Of a stretch of 64,000 bases of DNA, positions 20,796 to 31,560 are shown one piece after another. The notes under the pieces are model-generated. The model searched no databases. It was not told the origin of the DNA and saw nothing but the letters and a program-made list of their open reading frames with translations. The stretch spans positions 124,001 through 188,000 of the forward strand of contig SADC01001289.1 in assembly GCA_004194705.1 (NCBI GenBank), read 5' to 3'. Numbering within the stretch: position 1 is the stretch's first letter; each line of letters begins with the position of its first letter. A program made the position numbers and the translations under genes. This DNA comes from Ditylenchus dipsaci. Taxonomy: Eukaryota; Nematoda; Chromadorea; Rhabditida; Anguinidae.

Positions 20796-20882
20796 AGGTG
20801 GAATCGAACCACAGGAGATCTGAAAATTCCCGTAAAACCCAAGTGCTGGGCAGCACTACCTCACGGGCTTTCAAAGTAGTCA
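20796..20882 (-). repeat. tRNA-like sequence
   Basis: The minus strand has GTGGTTCGATTCCACCTGG, a perfect B-box and T-arm stem, preceded by GTGAGGTAGTGCTGCCCAGC as an A-box or D-arm-like region. The two are separated by about 30 extra bases, and no acceptor stem pairs convincingly. It is a tRNA-derived repeat or pseudogene. Confidence 0.45.
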
Positions 20883-21297
20883 AAAATGGGCAATTGAGTT
20901 TTTACAGAAATTCGATTTATTTGTCTCGACAGGAAAGTTTTTCTTATGATTTCTTAAGAAATCATAAAGAATTCTTTGACAAAATGACCTGCTAACTTCA
21001 AACTGGCATAACTTTTCAACCCTACGTCAGTTTTTATTTTCCTACGTCTACCTGAAAGAGGAGACTCAGGGCTACATTTTGGTATATAAGGTTTTGTCAA
21101 AATGAGGTGTCCCTGACGATTTTTCTGGTGTCCAAAGTTTCCAAAGATTCTTGAGGAAGTGGCTGCAAAAGTCGGTATTTTTATCCCAATCGATGCTAAA
21201 ACAATGAGAAGTGTGTTCTAGAAATAAAATTTTCGAATTCCTCGCGTTTTTGGTATAGGAGTGCCCTTTCCAGCAAAAAAATAAAAAAAAAAAAAGA

Positions 21298-21400
21298 CGC
21301 CACCGGCGGGAGTCGAACTCGAGTCCCTTTTTGGTCAAATTTGTCAAATTTTGATCAAAAGCAGGAGTTTTCGCATTACACCACGAAATTTCATGCGAAC
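21298..21400 (-). repeat. tRNA-like sequence
   Basis: The minus strand has a D-arm-like TTCGTGGTGTAATGCG and a T-arm-like GACTCGAGTTCGACTCCCGC, with roughly 45 bases between, including repeated TTTGATCAAAATTTGAC words. A functional tRNA would need a long intron to be removed. A dispersed tRNA-derived repeat is more likely. Confidence 0.45.
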
Positions 21401-22702
21401 GGCTCAATGTCCTGTTTTGAAAGCCCGTGTACCTGGGTATCGCGCCCCGCTTCCCTCATGAGTACTTTTTCCTGGGTATCATCCTCCTAAGTAACCCACC
21501 TGCGTGCTCTCACGTGGTAATGGACCAAAAAAAGAATCCCATTGATGACTGACCCTTTACCATTACATCGTTCCTATAGTCTGCAAGTGTGTATTAATGA
21601 CCATACTTCGATGTGGTTGCTCATAGTGGTGTTCTTGTATGATGGATTAAAGAATAGGGAAAATGCAAAAAAAACTAAATTTTGCTAATTTAGCAAGGTA
21701 ATGGTGCTGGCAGGGGCCTGGAATATTGAAGATCAACTATAAATATATATAAATAGCTCGTAGTTAACTGTTAAACAAAAAAGTTATCATTTTTTGTAAA
21801 CCAATTTAATCAAACCAATTTGATTGATGTGAATTAGCTCGCCTCGATGATCTAAAGTTGGCGGAAAGAATACGTGCCTGCGTCAATGCAAAAATTTAGT
21901 ATTTTAAATTCTGAATGCCGTATTTCCTCTAAAAAGAACACCGGGCGTTTATTTTTCAAAGTCCCTCTAAGAGGGGCGTTTATTAGAGCGGGGCGTCTAT
22001 TGGAGCGGGGACGTTTATTTTTCAAACTCTTGGCGAAGAAGCCGAAGAAAATTAGACTCAACGTAGTCAAAACAAACAAAATTTAGCTTTATTGTACAAT
22101 GGGAGCCATGTTTTTCTCTGCTCCTCCCTACTAATTTTTTCTAATTTTTGTCATAATTTATTGGTTTCTCCCTAATCAAGAACAAAAAATATATGATGAA
22201 TAATTGTATTCACAAATCACTCATATATTTTCCCGATTTGCTGAAATTACTTTCCAATTTTTCCCCAAAAAAATCAATAAAGGAACGAAAGCAAAAATGG
22301 TACCCATTGTACAATAGAGTTCAAAATTTATCCAAATTTCATAACAAAAAGACCCACAATCAATCGAACAATAGGAAATTTTGTATTATTCGAATAATCG
22401 TTTTCAAACACCAAATATCCGTCCCTTCGTCCTGTTCTTTGCCGATTTTTTAGGCCATAGCCACCGCCTGCCGAATAGAAGAGTGTACAGTCGTCAGATA
22501 AGGAGAGGGTTGATTCGCCGTCACGATATTTGCCGTTGACTAAATTCGCCGTTGCAATTTTATGTTGGTGTGCGGCGAATACCGTGACGGCGAATCAGCC
22601 CTGTGGCGTCAGATCGGACTGCTTCTCTAAAATCGGCCGATATTGTTTGTAGGAGTGAATTTTGCAGAAAAACACACCTTTCAACAAGAATAGCAATTGT
22701 GC
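21401..22702. other. Repeat-derived non-coding DNA
   Basis: It holds a diverged family A relative at about 21918-22030 (CCGTATTTCCTCT then GGGCGTTTATTAGAGCGGGG repeated, as also at 23705-23820). A small palindrome at about 22506-22603 has arms AGGGTTGATTCGCCGTCACG and CGTGACGGCGAATCAGCCCT. No gene is seen. Confidence 0.5.
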
Positions 22703-23692
22703 TACAGTGGACTCTCGATTTAGTGTACACCCGATATAGTGTACACTCGATTTAGTGTACACCTGGAGCGGTCCCCAGGGGCCTATTTTACTAATTGAAG
22801 ATTGGAAAATTTTCCATGGAAAATTGCAAAATGGAAAGTGGAAATTTCCTGTTTCACTAAATGAAAAATGGAAATCGAAAGTGGAAAATGGAAAGTGGAA
22901 AATTTCCAATTTTCTGTTTCACAAAAAAATTTCCACTTTTCATTTTCCACTTTATAACAGGCAGTCATATATTCTGTCGAAAAATCGCAAATGTGGTCTA
23001 TCAAACCCAATTTTTCACACGATTTTACGTTAGAATAAATGATTTTTTTTATTTGAAACAAAAAGTTATTTTTAGGCCATCCATCTGAATATCCACCTGA
23101 ACCACGGGAATCTACCCTAGGTTTTCGAAATTGGGTGGTTGAAATCACAGTTTTGGTATTGTCAAACCATATTCAGCGTAAAATTTCGCGTAGGATACCA
23201 TAGTTTTCGATCCCATTAAAAAACTAAAATTTTCGGGATTTGGAGACAGATGCCCTCAGAATATGTATCTACCCAGATATGGGTGTTGTGGTCAGTGATT
23301 TCGCTATTTTAGTATTGACAAACTGTGTTCAGCGCATGATTTTAAGTAAAATAAGATGGTTTTCTGTTTTGTTTAAAAAAATTTCCGATTTTCCAAAAAT
23401 TTGTAGACCGTAGTCTCAGTCATTAATTTCCCATGGAAAATTTTCCATTTTTCACTTTCCATTTCCAATTTTCCATTTTCCAATCTTTAATTACCGTATT
23501 TCCTCTAATAGAGCCCCCTCTCTAATAGAGTCCCCCCCTCTTTTTTTTACTAGAACTTCAGAGTTAGGGCCATTTTTGATTTACAATTTCGGAATTTTTG
23601 GGGGATCGAAAAATAAAGCCCCGGGGCTCTATTAGAAGAAATACGGTAGTGAAATAGGCCCCAAGTGTACACTAAATCGAGAGTTCATTGTA
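22703..23692. mobile_element. Family B MITE split by a nested foldback that itself contains a family A MITE
   Basis: The outer ends are TACAGTGGACTCTCGATTTA (22703) and CTAAATCGAGAGTTCATTGT (to 23692). At 22778 the outer element is interrupted by GGGGCCTATTTTAC, whose inverse GTGAAATAGGCCCC ends at 23662. That insert carries GGAAAGTGGAAA-rich arms and, at 23492-23648, a complete family A MITE. Three insertion layers can be ordered from this. Confidence 0.8.
23492..23648. mobile_element. Family A MITE (innermost of three nested elements)
   Basis: It starts TACCGTATTTCCTCTAATAG and ends CTATTAGAAGAAATACGGTA. The 157-bp body includes the GGGATCGAAAAATAAAG core. Confidence 0.85.
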
Positions 23693-24134
23693 TATAAACT
23701 AGCCTTGAAGGGGGGCGTTAGTTAGAGCGGGGCGTTTATTTTTTGAAGTCCACCTAAGAGGGGCGTTTATTAGAGCGGGGGCGTCTATTGGAGCAGGGGT
23801 GCCTATTGGAGGAAATATGTTAATGCATCTTGTACAAAATTGTATGAGCTCTCTAATGGTATCCTTGCTTTTTCAATATTGTCATATTTTGCCTGAAAAT
23901 CTTGAATTTTATGTCCATGTTAGGACTTTTGACGCACCCTGTATATACCATAGAGATATATGGTATCCCATTAATTCAGTCGGTTTTTTCACTGAAAATA
24001 TGTGGGTTGATCAATCAAAATATGTGGGTTGAAGTTTCTTTATAGTTAACTCAATATTTAGTTACAAGCCTTCGTGTTCCCAGATGTGTCCCGTTATTTT
24101 TTGTTGATCCAAATCATGGCTGCTAAATTGAATG

Positions 24135-24234
24135 TCGTATATCTTCTAATAAGGACCCACTTTCTATTAAAGTTCCATTTCCAAAGAGGAGTTGAAAATA
24201 AAGCCCCATCGGTTCTTATTAGAAGATATACGGT
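24135..24234. mobile_element. Diverged short family A MITE
   Basis: The ends TCGTATATCTTCTAATAAGG and TTATTAGAAGATATACGG are inverted. It is only about 100 bp long, with terminal drift from the consensus CCGTATTT. Confidence 0.6.
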
Positions 24235-24679
24235 CTCTTATCTTGTCTTATCTTTAGATTAAACGTTCTTCTTCCGTGAGCTTAAACTTCAGACATTATT
24301 TGAAAACAAGATTTGAAAATTGGTTTGTCTTACCCGAGTTTTTATGGCAAAATATTATACTTCAAAAACAGAAGTGTGATTTTCATTTAGCAGTGGTATG
24401 TGTGTGTGCAGTTATGAAATCACATGTGTTCAATGAACTATTCTTAGTATTAAAGCTATTTTTTGTTGTTGCTTGTTTGCCATTTTCACTACTCTAAAAT
24501 TGTCAGTTAACAGTAGACTTATTGTTGTTTTTTTCAGACTTTATCCACCGTGCGCAAAAAACTTCCACTACCAACTTTACTGGTATTTTTTTTTCCATTC
24601 AGTAATGAGGGAAAAGCTGGGTAATTTGCTATTAGAGTAAACCCAAGCGTTCTCTCTGTCTACCTTATAGAATAATACC
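24235..24679. other. Non-coding AT-rich DNA
   Basis: One 73-codon frame rich in Phe/Val/Leu crosses this stretch, but it has no splice context or similarity I recognise. I see nothing else here. Confidence 0.3.
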
Positions 24680-25378
24680 TTAAAAGGGCATGCGCGTCGC
24701 CGATGGGAATATTTCGAAAGGCGGGTACCAGGTCAATTCAAACGAGAATTATTTTGAATTGAAAATTTGTTAAGTACCCTATTGTGATAAGTAATCAAAA
24801 CCACTCTCACCGTTTAATAGTGTTGGTGGTTCAAGCCTCGGTTACAATGGAGAGGCAAAGTGAGCGCCTTTTAGTTTTTAGATATATTTTCTTTTTCAAA
24901 TTTTCAAATTTCTGGTACCAAATTGTAGCCCTGAATGTCAGCTACATTTTGGTACTAAAACTTTTAAAAAAACAAAGATTTTAAAATCTAACCTTAAAAA
25001 GGCGCTCACTCTGACACGTTTTTCAGCACCGAGTGAGCGCATTTTTAAAGTTAGATTTTAAAATATTTTGTTTTTCTAAAATTTTTAGTACCAAAATGTA
25101 GCTGACATTCAGGGCTACAATTTGGTAACAAAAATTTGAAAATTTGAAAAAGAAAATATATCTAAATTTAAAAGGCGCTCACTTTGCCTCTCTATTGTAA
25201 CAGGGGCTTCAATGGTAAAGCGATGGCGTATTGTGAAAGTCGGTTGTCGGTTCGATTCCCACTGGAAGTATAGTTTTTCCTAGACTTTGACTAAAATGCG
25301 GAATTTTAATTCTCGTTTGAATTACACTGGTACCCGCCTTTTAAAATATTCCATCGGCGACGAGCATGCCCCTTTAAG
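24680..25378. repeat. Large family D foldback with nested foldback and tRNA-like core
   Basis: The outer arms CTTAAAAGGGCATGCGCGTC and CGACGAGCATGCCCCTTTAA extend about 100 bases. Inside, 24914-25133 is a second palindrome (GGTACCAAATTGTAGCCCTG ends, GCGCTCACTCTGACACG centre). At 25201-25270 a tRNA-like stretch runs from TTCAATGGTAAAGCGATGGC through GGTTGTCGGTTCGATTCCC, giving an A-box, a B-box and near-tRNA spacing. This is the best tRNA-like candidate in the window, but no clean acceptor stem pairs. Confidence 0.75.
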
Positions 25379-26399
25379 ATGCAGGGTTATTCAAGAAAAT
25401 TTTCAAATTGTTTGGTTCTGCCATTCTAAATTTTTTCATGAAACCAAATAAGTTTATTATTCTTCAAAAGCCCGCACGTTCGGATTGCGTTTGATGCCAA
25501 AAGGCAAGAAAATGATGATTAACACTCTGAAGACGGCTCATTTTCGGCCCCCCTCTATTTTCTTGTCTTTTCAATAAAACTTGAATTTTTTTTACAGAAG
25601 TTGTACATATCAAAAAGGATCAAGATTGGCAAAAAAAGTTTTGGCTGGGAGGCTTCTACCAAAAAATCACTTTTTGTGCCTTGCCGCCCCCTTACCTCCT
25701 AAAATTTTGGCTCAAAAACAACAAGGAGGACCAAGGCAATTTTTTCGAAAAATTTTTTTGCGCAAAAATTTGTTTTTGCCAATCTTGATCCTTTTTGATA
25801 TGTACAACTTCTGTAAAAAAATTCAAGTTTTATTGAAAAGACAAGAAAATAGAGGGGGGGGGTCGAAAATGAGCCGTCTTCAGAGTGTTAAGTGTTGTAA
25901 ATAGTTAAATATCAAGAAATTGTTCAAAATAGGTAGTTTAGGGAGGTAAATGTTTGAATAACTACTAATTTTTTATAGCCTTTTGAAAAAAATCTATTTC
26001 TTTAAGGCCTACCCATACTCAGAGCAGTCATGACCAGCAGTAAAACTTTCAAAGGTTTTCATAACAACAATTTTAATTTTAACCTGTGGTCATCTTATGC
26101 TCAAAATGACCGCTAGAATCTAGCAAACGTTTTGGTAATAAGAAATTATCAATCTGATATAAAAAATATTTTGGAAAATCAACAAAAGTAAGTCAGCAGT
26201 CAAACTTTAACTGCTGGGTTGAATTCAGTTTGACTGCTGACATACCTTTGTTGATTTCCCAAAATACTTTTTATATCAAATTGATAATTTCTTATTACCA
26301 AAACGTTTGCTAGATTCTAGCGGTCATTTTGAACATAAGATGACTACAGCTTAAAATTAAAATAGTTGTTATGGAAACCTTTGAAAGTTTGACTGCTGG

Positions 26400-26820
26400 G
26401 TCATGACCAGTGTTTGGCACTCATACTTTGCTCGTACTTGATATTTTGTATTTTTTGTTTGAAATTTTTTCTTTTGTCTAAATTTTTTTTGATAGGCGTC
26501 TTCAAGACATTCACGACATTCAAGACATTCTTTTCACAAAAAAATAAACTGGTTTCAAGATTAAAAAACGTGAAATATCAGCATTAAAAAGGCAAGTACG
26601 AGCACAAGTACGAGTAAAAGTACGAGCACTCGTACTTGCCTTTAAAATGATGATATTTTACGTTTTTTTAATCTTGAAACCAGTTTTTTTTGTGAAATGG
26701 TAGCTGTGAATGTCCTGAAGCCGCATATCAAAAAATTGCAAACAAAAAATACAAAATATCAAGTACGAGCATGGTACGAGCAAAGTAGGAGTGCCAAACA
26801 CTGGTCATGACTGCTCGGAG
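26400..26820. repeat. Foldback built on CAAGTACGAGCA repeats
   Basis: The left arm runs from GTCATGACCAGTGTTTGGCA to about 26600, and the right arm from about 26620 back to TGCCAAACACTGGTCATGAC. The loop has tandem CAAGTACGAG / AGTACGAGCA words. Confidence 0.8.
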
Positions 26821-26980
26821 TATGATTAGGTCTTTAAAAATTGACCAAAATTCAAGTTTTAATAATTTTTTCGAATTTCGGTTATTTTTCAAATAATTTT
26901 TTTTTCAAAAAGGCCATACTTCAACACTCAGATTTTAACATGAGAATTCCTGCCTGTAACGCTGTACTATCTGTGGGTTT

Positions 26981-28786
26981 CAGAACCTGCTGCGCACGAC
27001 TATTGCAAAAGCAGGCACAAAAACTTTGGTGCAATACCCTTAATTTCCGCAACTTTCACAGCGACTCTTTGAAAAATGGATAGTTTTTTCATTAGCCCGG
27101 TGAGCAGTGGACATACCTAGCTCAGCATTTTTTTATGCTCATAAGAAAGCCCTTTATCTGGGCTTTCTCATGGTGTGTCTTTTGCCTAAATTCAAAAAAA
27201 TCGTGGGTAAAATTTAAAATAATCAAAAAAGACCGTTTTCAAAAATTTACAATTTTATTAAAAGCATGAAAAAATTTGCACAGAGGCCGTTCAATTGTAA
27301 AACAGACTCAAGATTCAGAATCAGCATGAAAAATGCCATCTGATAGTGCTTCAAAGTCACGTGAAATTACCTTTTGGACTGTAAAGCATAAGTCAAAAGA
27401 ACCAAAAAAAGTGTCTTAAAAATCAGTTTGACGCAAAAAACATGCAAATTTGAAATTCCGACACCGGATTCGTGTTGAGCATGGTCGATTTACTTAAGAA
27501 ATTGCTCTTTGAATTAAAAGATCACTGTCAAATTTTAGTTACCGTTCAATCCAAAAAGATTTAAGTTTACAAAAATTCTATTTTTGAATGTTTTTTGTCT
27601 TGCTCGGAAACGAAAATTTGACAGTGACCTTCTAATTCAAAGAGCAGTTTTTAAGTAAATTGACCATGCTGAATACGAATCCGGTGTCAAAATTTCAATT
27701 TTACAAGTATTTTACGTCGTCCATTCAATCTGTTTCTTGCCCTTGCTTGGATAGTCGGCATTGGTCGGATCCCACAGTATCGGCTTTTCCTCTACAACAT
27801 CAATCAGAAACTCTTTTTGCTCGTCACTCACATCATTGTAGTTGATTTGGACAGAGTTGTCTTCACTTTGCTTAGCTTTCTTCATTTGCTTCGACGTATT
27901 TTCTAAAAAAAATTACGCATAAAAATACGAGAGGAACATTCACTGGCATTGACTGGTGAAACCACTCAAATAATCATTTAATTTTAGATAATTCGCGAGA
28001 AAATCCGAACGAATTCGCCAGTGAGTTCACTTGCGAAACCAAAAATCACCCAACCATACGGAAAACTAATTCAAGGTGGGACACTAATTCTCAACTTAAT
28101 GTATTGAATATGTAAATGAATCTGTAATAACTTTGATTTGAGAGCGAAAAAAGTTGTTTCGTGATCCGATGTTTTGCGAAACAAAAGGTGTTGTTTCGCA
28201 CTATTGTTTCGCAAAACAAAAAAGTTGTTTCGCGAAACATGTTTCGCCGAAGTATGAATGGAGCTTAAGTAAATTGACCATGCTGAACACAAATCCGGTG
28301 TCAAAATTTCAATTTTACAAGTATTTTACGTCAAACTGATTTTCACGACATTTTTTCGAGCTCTTTTTCATTCTTGCTAGACAGTCCAAAAAGTAATTTC
28401 ACGTGACTTTGAAGCACTATCAAATGCCATTTTTCATGTTGATTCTGAATCTTGAGTCTGTTTTACAACTGAACGGTCTCTGTGCAAATTCCTTCATGCT
28501 TTTAGTAAAATTGAAAATTTTTCAAAACGGCCTTTTTATTTTTTTTATTTTTCACCCACGATAATTTTTTCGAATAGAGGCAAACGACATACTATTAGAA
28601 AGCTCAGACAAAGGGCTATCGTATGACTATAAAAGAAAATGCTGAACTAGGTAAGTTCACTGCTCACCAGGATAAAGAAAAAACTATCCATTTTTCAAAG
28701 AGTCGCTGTGAAAGTTGCGGAAATTAAGGGTATTGCATCAAAGTTTTTGTGCCTGCTTTCGCAATAGTCGTGCTCAGCAGGTTCTG
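26981..28786. mobile_element. 1.8-kb long-TIR element with MADF exon
   Basis: It begins CAGAACCTGCTGCGCACGAC and ends GTCGTGCTCAGCAGGTTCTG. The arms extend at least 480 bases with moderate divergence (for example CAGACTCAAGATTCAGAATC near 27305 and GATTCTGAATCTTGAGTCTG near 28443). The unpaired middle (about 27500-28270) holds the MADF exon and a cluster of TTGTTTCGCGAAAC palindromes. Long arms plus a DNA-binding ORF indicate a derelict DNA transposon. Confidence 0.75.
27712..27902 (-). CDS. MADF DNA-binding domain, N-terminal exon (transposon-borne)
   Basis: The minus-strand exon follows a polypyrimidine acceptor (TTTTTTTAG before 27902). After a Lys-rich lead (SKQMKKAKQSEDNS) it reads DEQKEFLIDVVEEKPILWDP, then TNADYPSKGKKQ. 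This is the first helix and the 'E.P.LWD...Y' signature of MADF domains, which bind DNA in BESS/MADF regulators and in some transposon accessory proteins. It stops (TAA) a few codons later, before the conserved second half ('W..I'), so the domain is truncated or continues through an unseen splice. Confidence 0.65.
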
Positions 28787-28897
28787 ACTTGTTAGTTAAA
28801 CATTTACCCGCTTTCGAACAGTAATGAACTTATTTGGTTGAATGAAAAAATTAGAACGGCAGAGCCAAACAATTTGGAAAAATTCGTGAATAACCTT

Positions 28898-29523
28898 GTA
28901 TGGTCACACTTCGTTAACCTGGCACCCCTGGGGAATGGTTAAAAGTACCGCGTTAATGGGGTGCCGGGATATCGAAGTACCACTTTACTTTTATCTTTTT
29001 CTGGCCAACCAAATTCAGTTAGATCAAGGTTCCGGCTTATTGGAGTTCCGGGTTATCAAATTACGTCTGTGAACCTCTCAGTTAGCGAAACTATGTTTAA
29101 AGCCTGTTTTTTTGTTGTTTTGGAAAAAAAATTATGCTCCATGAACTCCCTGGTACTGCCATACTTTAGTCCACCAAGGCAAAAAATTCGAATTTTTTTA
29201 AAAAGTGTTAAAAAGTATCTTCCCAACAACTTTTCGTCGCTATGTTACGTTAAAAGTAGCTAAAACGGCCTTAGAATACTATTTTGGCCATTTTCGGGCC
29301 AGAGGGGATTTTATAATTTAGCCACAAAACGCACTAAACCACCCTAAAATATTTTTAATTATCTCAAATTACGCTAAAACCCTAAACCAGTGTTTAGGGG
29401 TTTAAAGGGCGTTAATTCAATAAGGAGTCGGAGTGGGAGGTGGAGTCGCAGTATGTGAACGTAGGTTAATGTATTTCACTTTAGATATCTTTCAATTTCG
29501 TTAGAATACTGCAGCAGTGAATA
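28898..29523. other. Non-coding DNA with CCCTAAACC-like repeats
   Basis: It contains family B-like fragments (about 28905-29065, TAACCTGGCACCCC and GGTGCCGGGATATC). At 29330-29405 is an AACCACCCTAAAAT repeat related to the patches at 35.6 and 62.45 kb. No gene is seen. Confidence 0.4.
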
Positions 29524-29590
29524 ATGGACGAATACGCTGAATCCGTCAAGGAACTCAAGGAAGCTTTGGAAAGTCTCAGAGACACAATGA
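29524..29590 (+). CDS. Possible first coding exon of an unrecognised small gene
   Basis: ATG at 29524 opens MDEYAESVKELKEALESLRD (acidic, helical) and ends at a good donor (ATGA|GTAAGC, phase 1). An acceptor-like CTGCAG lies 12 nt upstream. A phase-compatible candidate second exon begins near 30910 (after TTAGACAG), reading NRKTLTTYSTAWLKIWKLDM to a TAG near 31042, but this link is weak. I recognise no family. The regular splice signals and helical composition are the only support. Confidence 0.35.
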
Positions 29591-30150
29591 GTAAGCAGAT
29601 TTATCTTCCCCTAAAGGGACCACGACCTTTATAAGGACAAATTGACCATTTTGATTTTTTTCACATTCCGTATTCTTATTAATCTTCATTCATTTTTATT
29701 GTTTTGAGACAGTTTTTTTTGTAAATATAGACATTCTTGGTTTGTATTATCAGAAAAAACCAATGAAGAAAAGGTGTAACTGCAGTTCAATATCAAAAAT
29801 CTAAATTTCATAAGAAAATTGACCTTACCGGAGTATAAACTACAATATAGTCTAAATAAAATCCACAATATAAAATTTTCTGGCGCTACCGGAGTATACC
29901 CTGCCCCCCCACAAGTGAAATTTTTTTTAAAGTGTTTCCAAACACCCTATATCAACCTAAAATCACCGCAAGAGTCCAAAAAAGACATTATTTTCTAGTT
30001 CTGGTTAATAAAAAATTGAGCTTTGGGTATTTTGAAATTTCGACCATTTGCCTGTTTTACCATGTTTTGGTTACTGGAGCTGGGCAAAAAAAGCCTTTTA
30101 ATGCATTTTTGTTCAAGAGTCTTGTCCGGAATCAGGTCTAAGGTAAGTGA

Positions 30151-30229
30151 GTGCGCGCATTTCTAACCAACCAAGACCCCTGCGCCCCTTTTTTAGGGCA
30201 CAGGGGGTTTGGTTGGTTAGAGATGCGCA
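30151..30229. repeat. Small GC-rich foldback
   Basis: Arms GCGCGCATTTCTAACCAACC and GGTTGGTTAGAGATGCGCAC are inverted around GCCCCTTTTTTAGGGC. This could form a strong hairpin about 80 nt long. Confidence 0.8.
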
Positions 30230-31085
30230 CACCTTCCTTTTTACACAAAATTGTCCCTTTTTGGTCCCTTTCCACCCAATACAACCCTTAATCCCTTCAA
30301 AAATAGTCAAAAATTCTACTTTTAGGTGGCTCAAAAACTCAACTTTTTAGTTTTGACATCTTGGAATGACTCAGACGAGTTCGTTAATTTTGAACATTTT
30401 GAAAGGCCATAATTTCTAGCCATAAATTTCTAAGCCAAGTTTCAAAGTCGATACAGAATTGGTTGGGATTTTTTGGTATATAATGTTGAAAACATGATTT
30501 TCGCTTGCTTACCCCTCTAATTTGGGCCTTGCCTACCAGAGGCCATCTACAGATCAGGATTTCAAGAGAAGGGTTCAAAGCAAAGTGTTTTTGACATTCT
30601 ATACCAAAAAATTTTCAACCGATTCTGAGTCGATCGTCGTTTACATAATTTCGAAATACGGACTACAAAAAAGTTATAGCCTTCCAAAATGTATCAAATT
30701 TCCTGACACATCCTGTACAAACCAAGAGTATTTAGATCAACATATAACTGTCCCAAAACATTGAAAGATTGAAAAAAATAAAAATGAACTAAAGAGTAGC
30801 AATAAGAATATAAAATGTGAAAAATCAGAAATGCCCGATTTGGCTAACTAAAGGTTATGGTCCTTTCAAGAACTACTATTTCTTATTTTTTCAATTCACT
30901 TTTTAGACAGCAAATAGGAAAACACTGACAACATATTCCACCGCATGGCTAAAGATTTGGAAATTAGATATGCCTCTATATCTTACAAAATACTTAACAC
31001 TTATTATTGATTATGTAAACAAAATAAATGCTATTCTAACCTAGTTCTAAAAACCTATTCTAACGGAGGCGGTATTCGCTACTAA
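30230..31085. other. Non-coding DNA
   Basis: Apart from the doubtful second exon candidate near 30910-31045, I see only AT-rich sequence with loose inverted similarity between 30370-30580 and 30590-30720 (TTTCAAAGTCGATACAGAAT versus ATTCTGAGTCGATCG). Confidence 0.3.
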
Positions 31086-31089
31086 GGTT

Positions 31090-31390
31090 TGTTTTTAATT
31101 TGGATAATGATATTAATTTGCAAAATAGTGTAAAAACACAATGAAAGGTACAAACAGTATACCGTATTTACTCTATTAATCGCCCACCCTCTAATAAACG
31201 CCCACCCCCGCTTTTTTGACTAGGATTTCAGAGTTAGGGCCTTTTTTGATTTACAATTTCAAGATTTTCGAGGGGTTGAAAATTAATCGCCCATGGGCGA
31301 TTAATAGAGTAAATACGGTATACTGTTTGTACCTTTCATTTGTTTTTACACTATTTTGCAAACCAATATTATCATCCAAATTTAAAAGCA
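31090..31390. mobile_element. Foldback with a family A MITE at its exact centre
   Basis: The MITE occupies 31160-31320 (TACCGTATTTACTCTATTAA to TTAATAGAGTAAATACGGTA). Outside it the palindrome continues: AATGAAAGGTACAAACAGTA on the left and TACTGTTTGTACCTTTCATT on the right, out to about 31094 and 31385. Either the family A element is the core of a larger element, or it inserted at the tip of an older palindrome. Confidence 0.8.
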
Positions 31391-31449
31391 AAGCAAAAAA
31401 ATTAAAAATGTGGTACGTGGGGTGGAACTCGAGAGCCGTCCCACAGCCT

Positions 31450-31560
31450 TAAACTCGGGTGTACGGCCAGTTCGATAAGAAGCTAATTCGATATGGCCAG
31501 ATCGATATGGTTTTATAATGGCCAATTCGATATGGCCAGTTCGATATGGTTTTACAAAAA
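31450..31560. repeat. GGCCAGTTCGATATGG tandem repeat
   Basis: About five imperfect units alternate GGCCAGTTCGATATGG and GGTTTTATAATGG. Confidence 0.7.

Larger units (their letters stand above)
25382..28897. mobile_element. 3.5-kb composite with giant outer inverted repeat
   Basis: The left arm (25382 to about 25460, beginning CAGGGTTATTCAAG and containing CAAATTGTTTGGTTCTGCC) is inverted at about 28820-28897 (GGCAGAGCCAAACAATTTGG, ending GAATAACCTTG). Between the arms lie four consecutive foldbacks: about 25598-25815, 26080-26350, 26400-26820 and 26981-28786. It carries one recognisable coding piece, a MADF exon. The CARGG termini hint at a hAT relative, but the interior MADF is more typical of other DNA transposons. 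No target duplication is visible. Confidence 0.6.

Noticed and set aside
22595..23148. Overlapping frames rich in Phe/His/Trp/Lys on both strands
   Set aside because: They translate the arms of the GGAAAGTGGAAA foldback; both strands are open because the sequence is palindromic and stop-poor.
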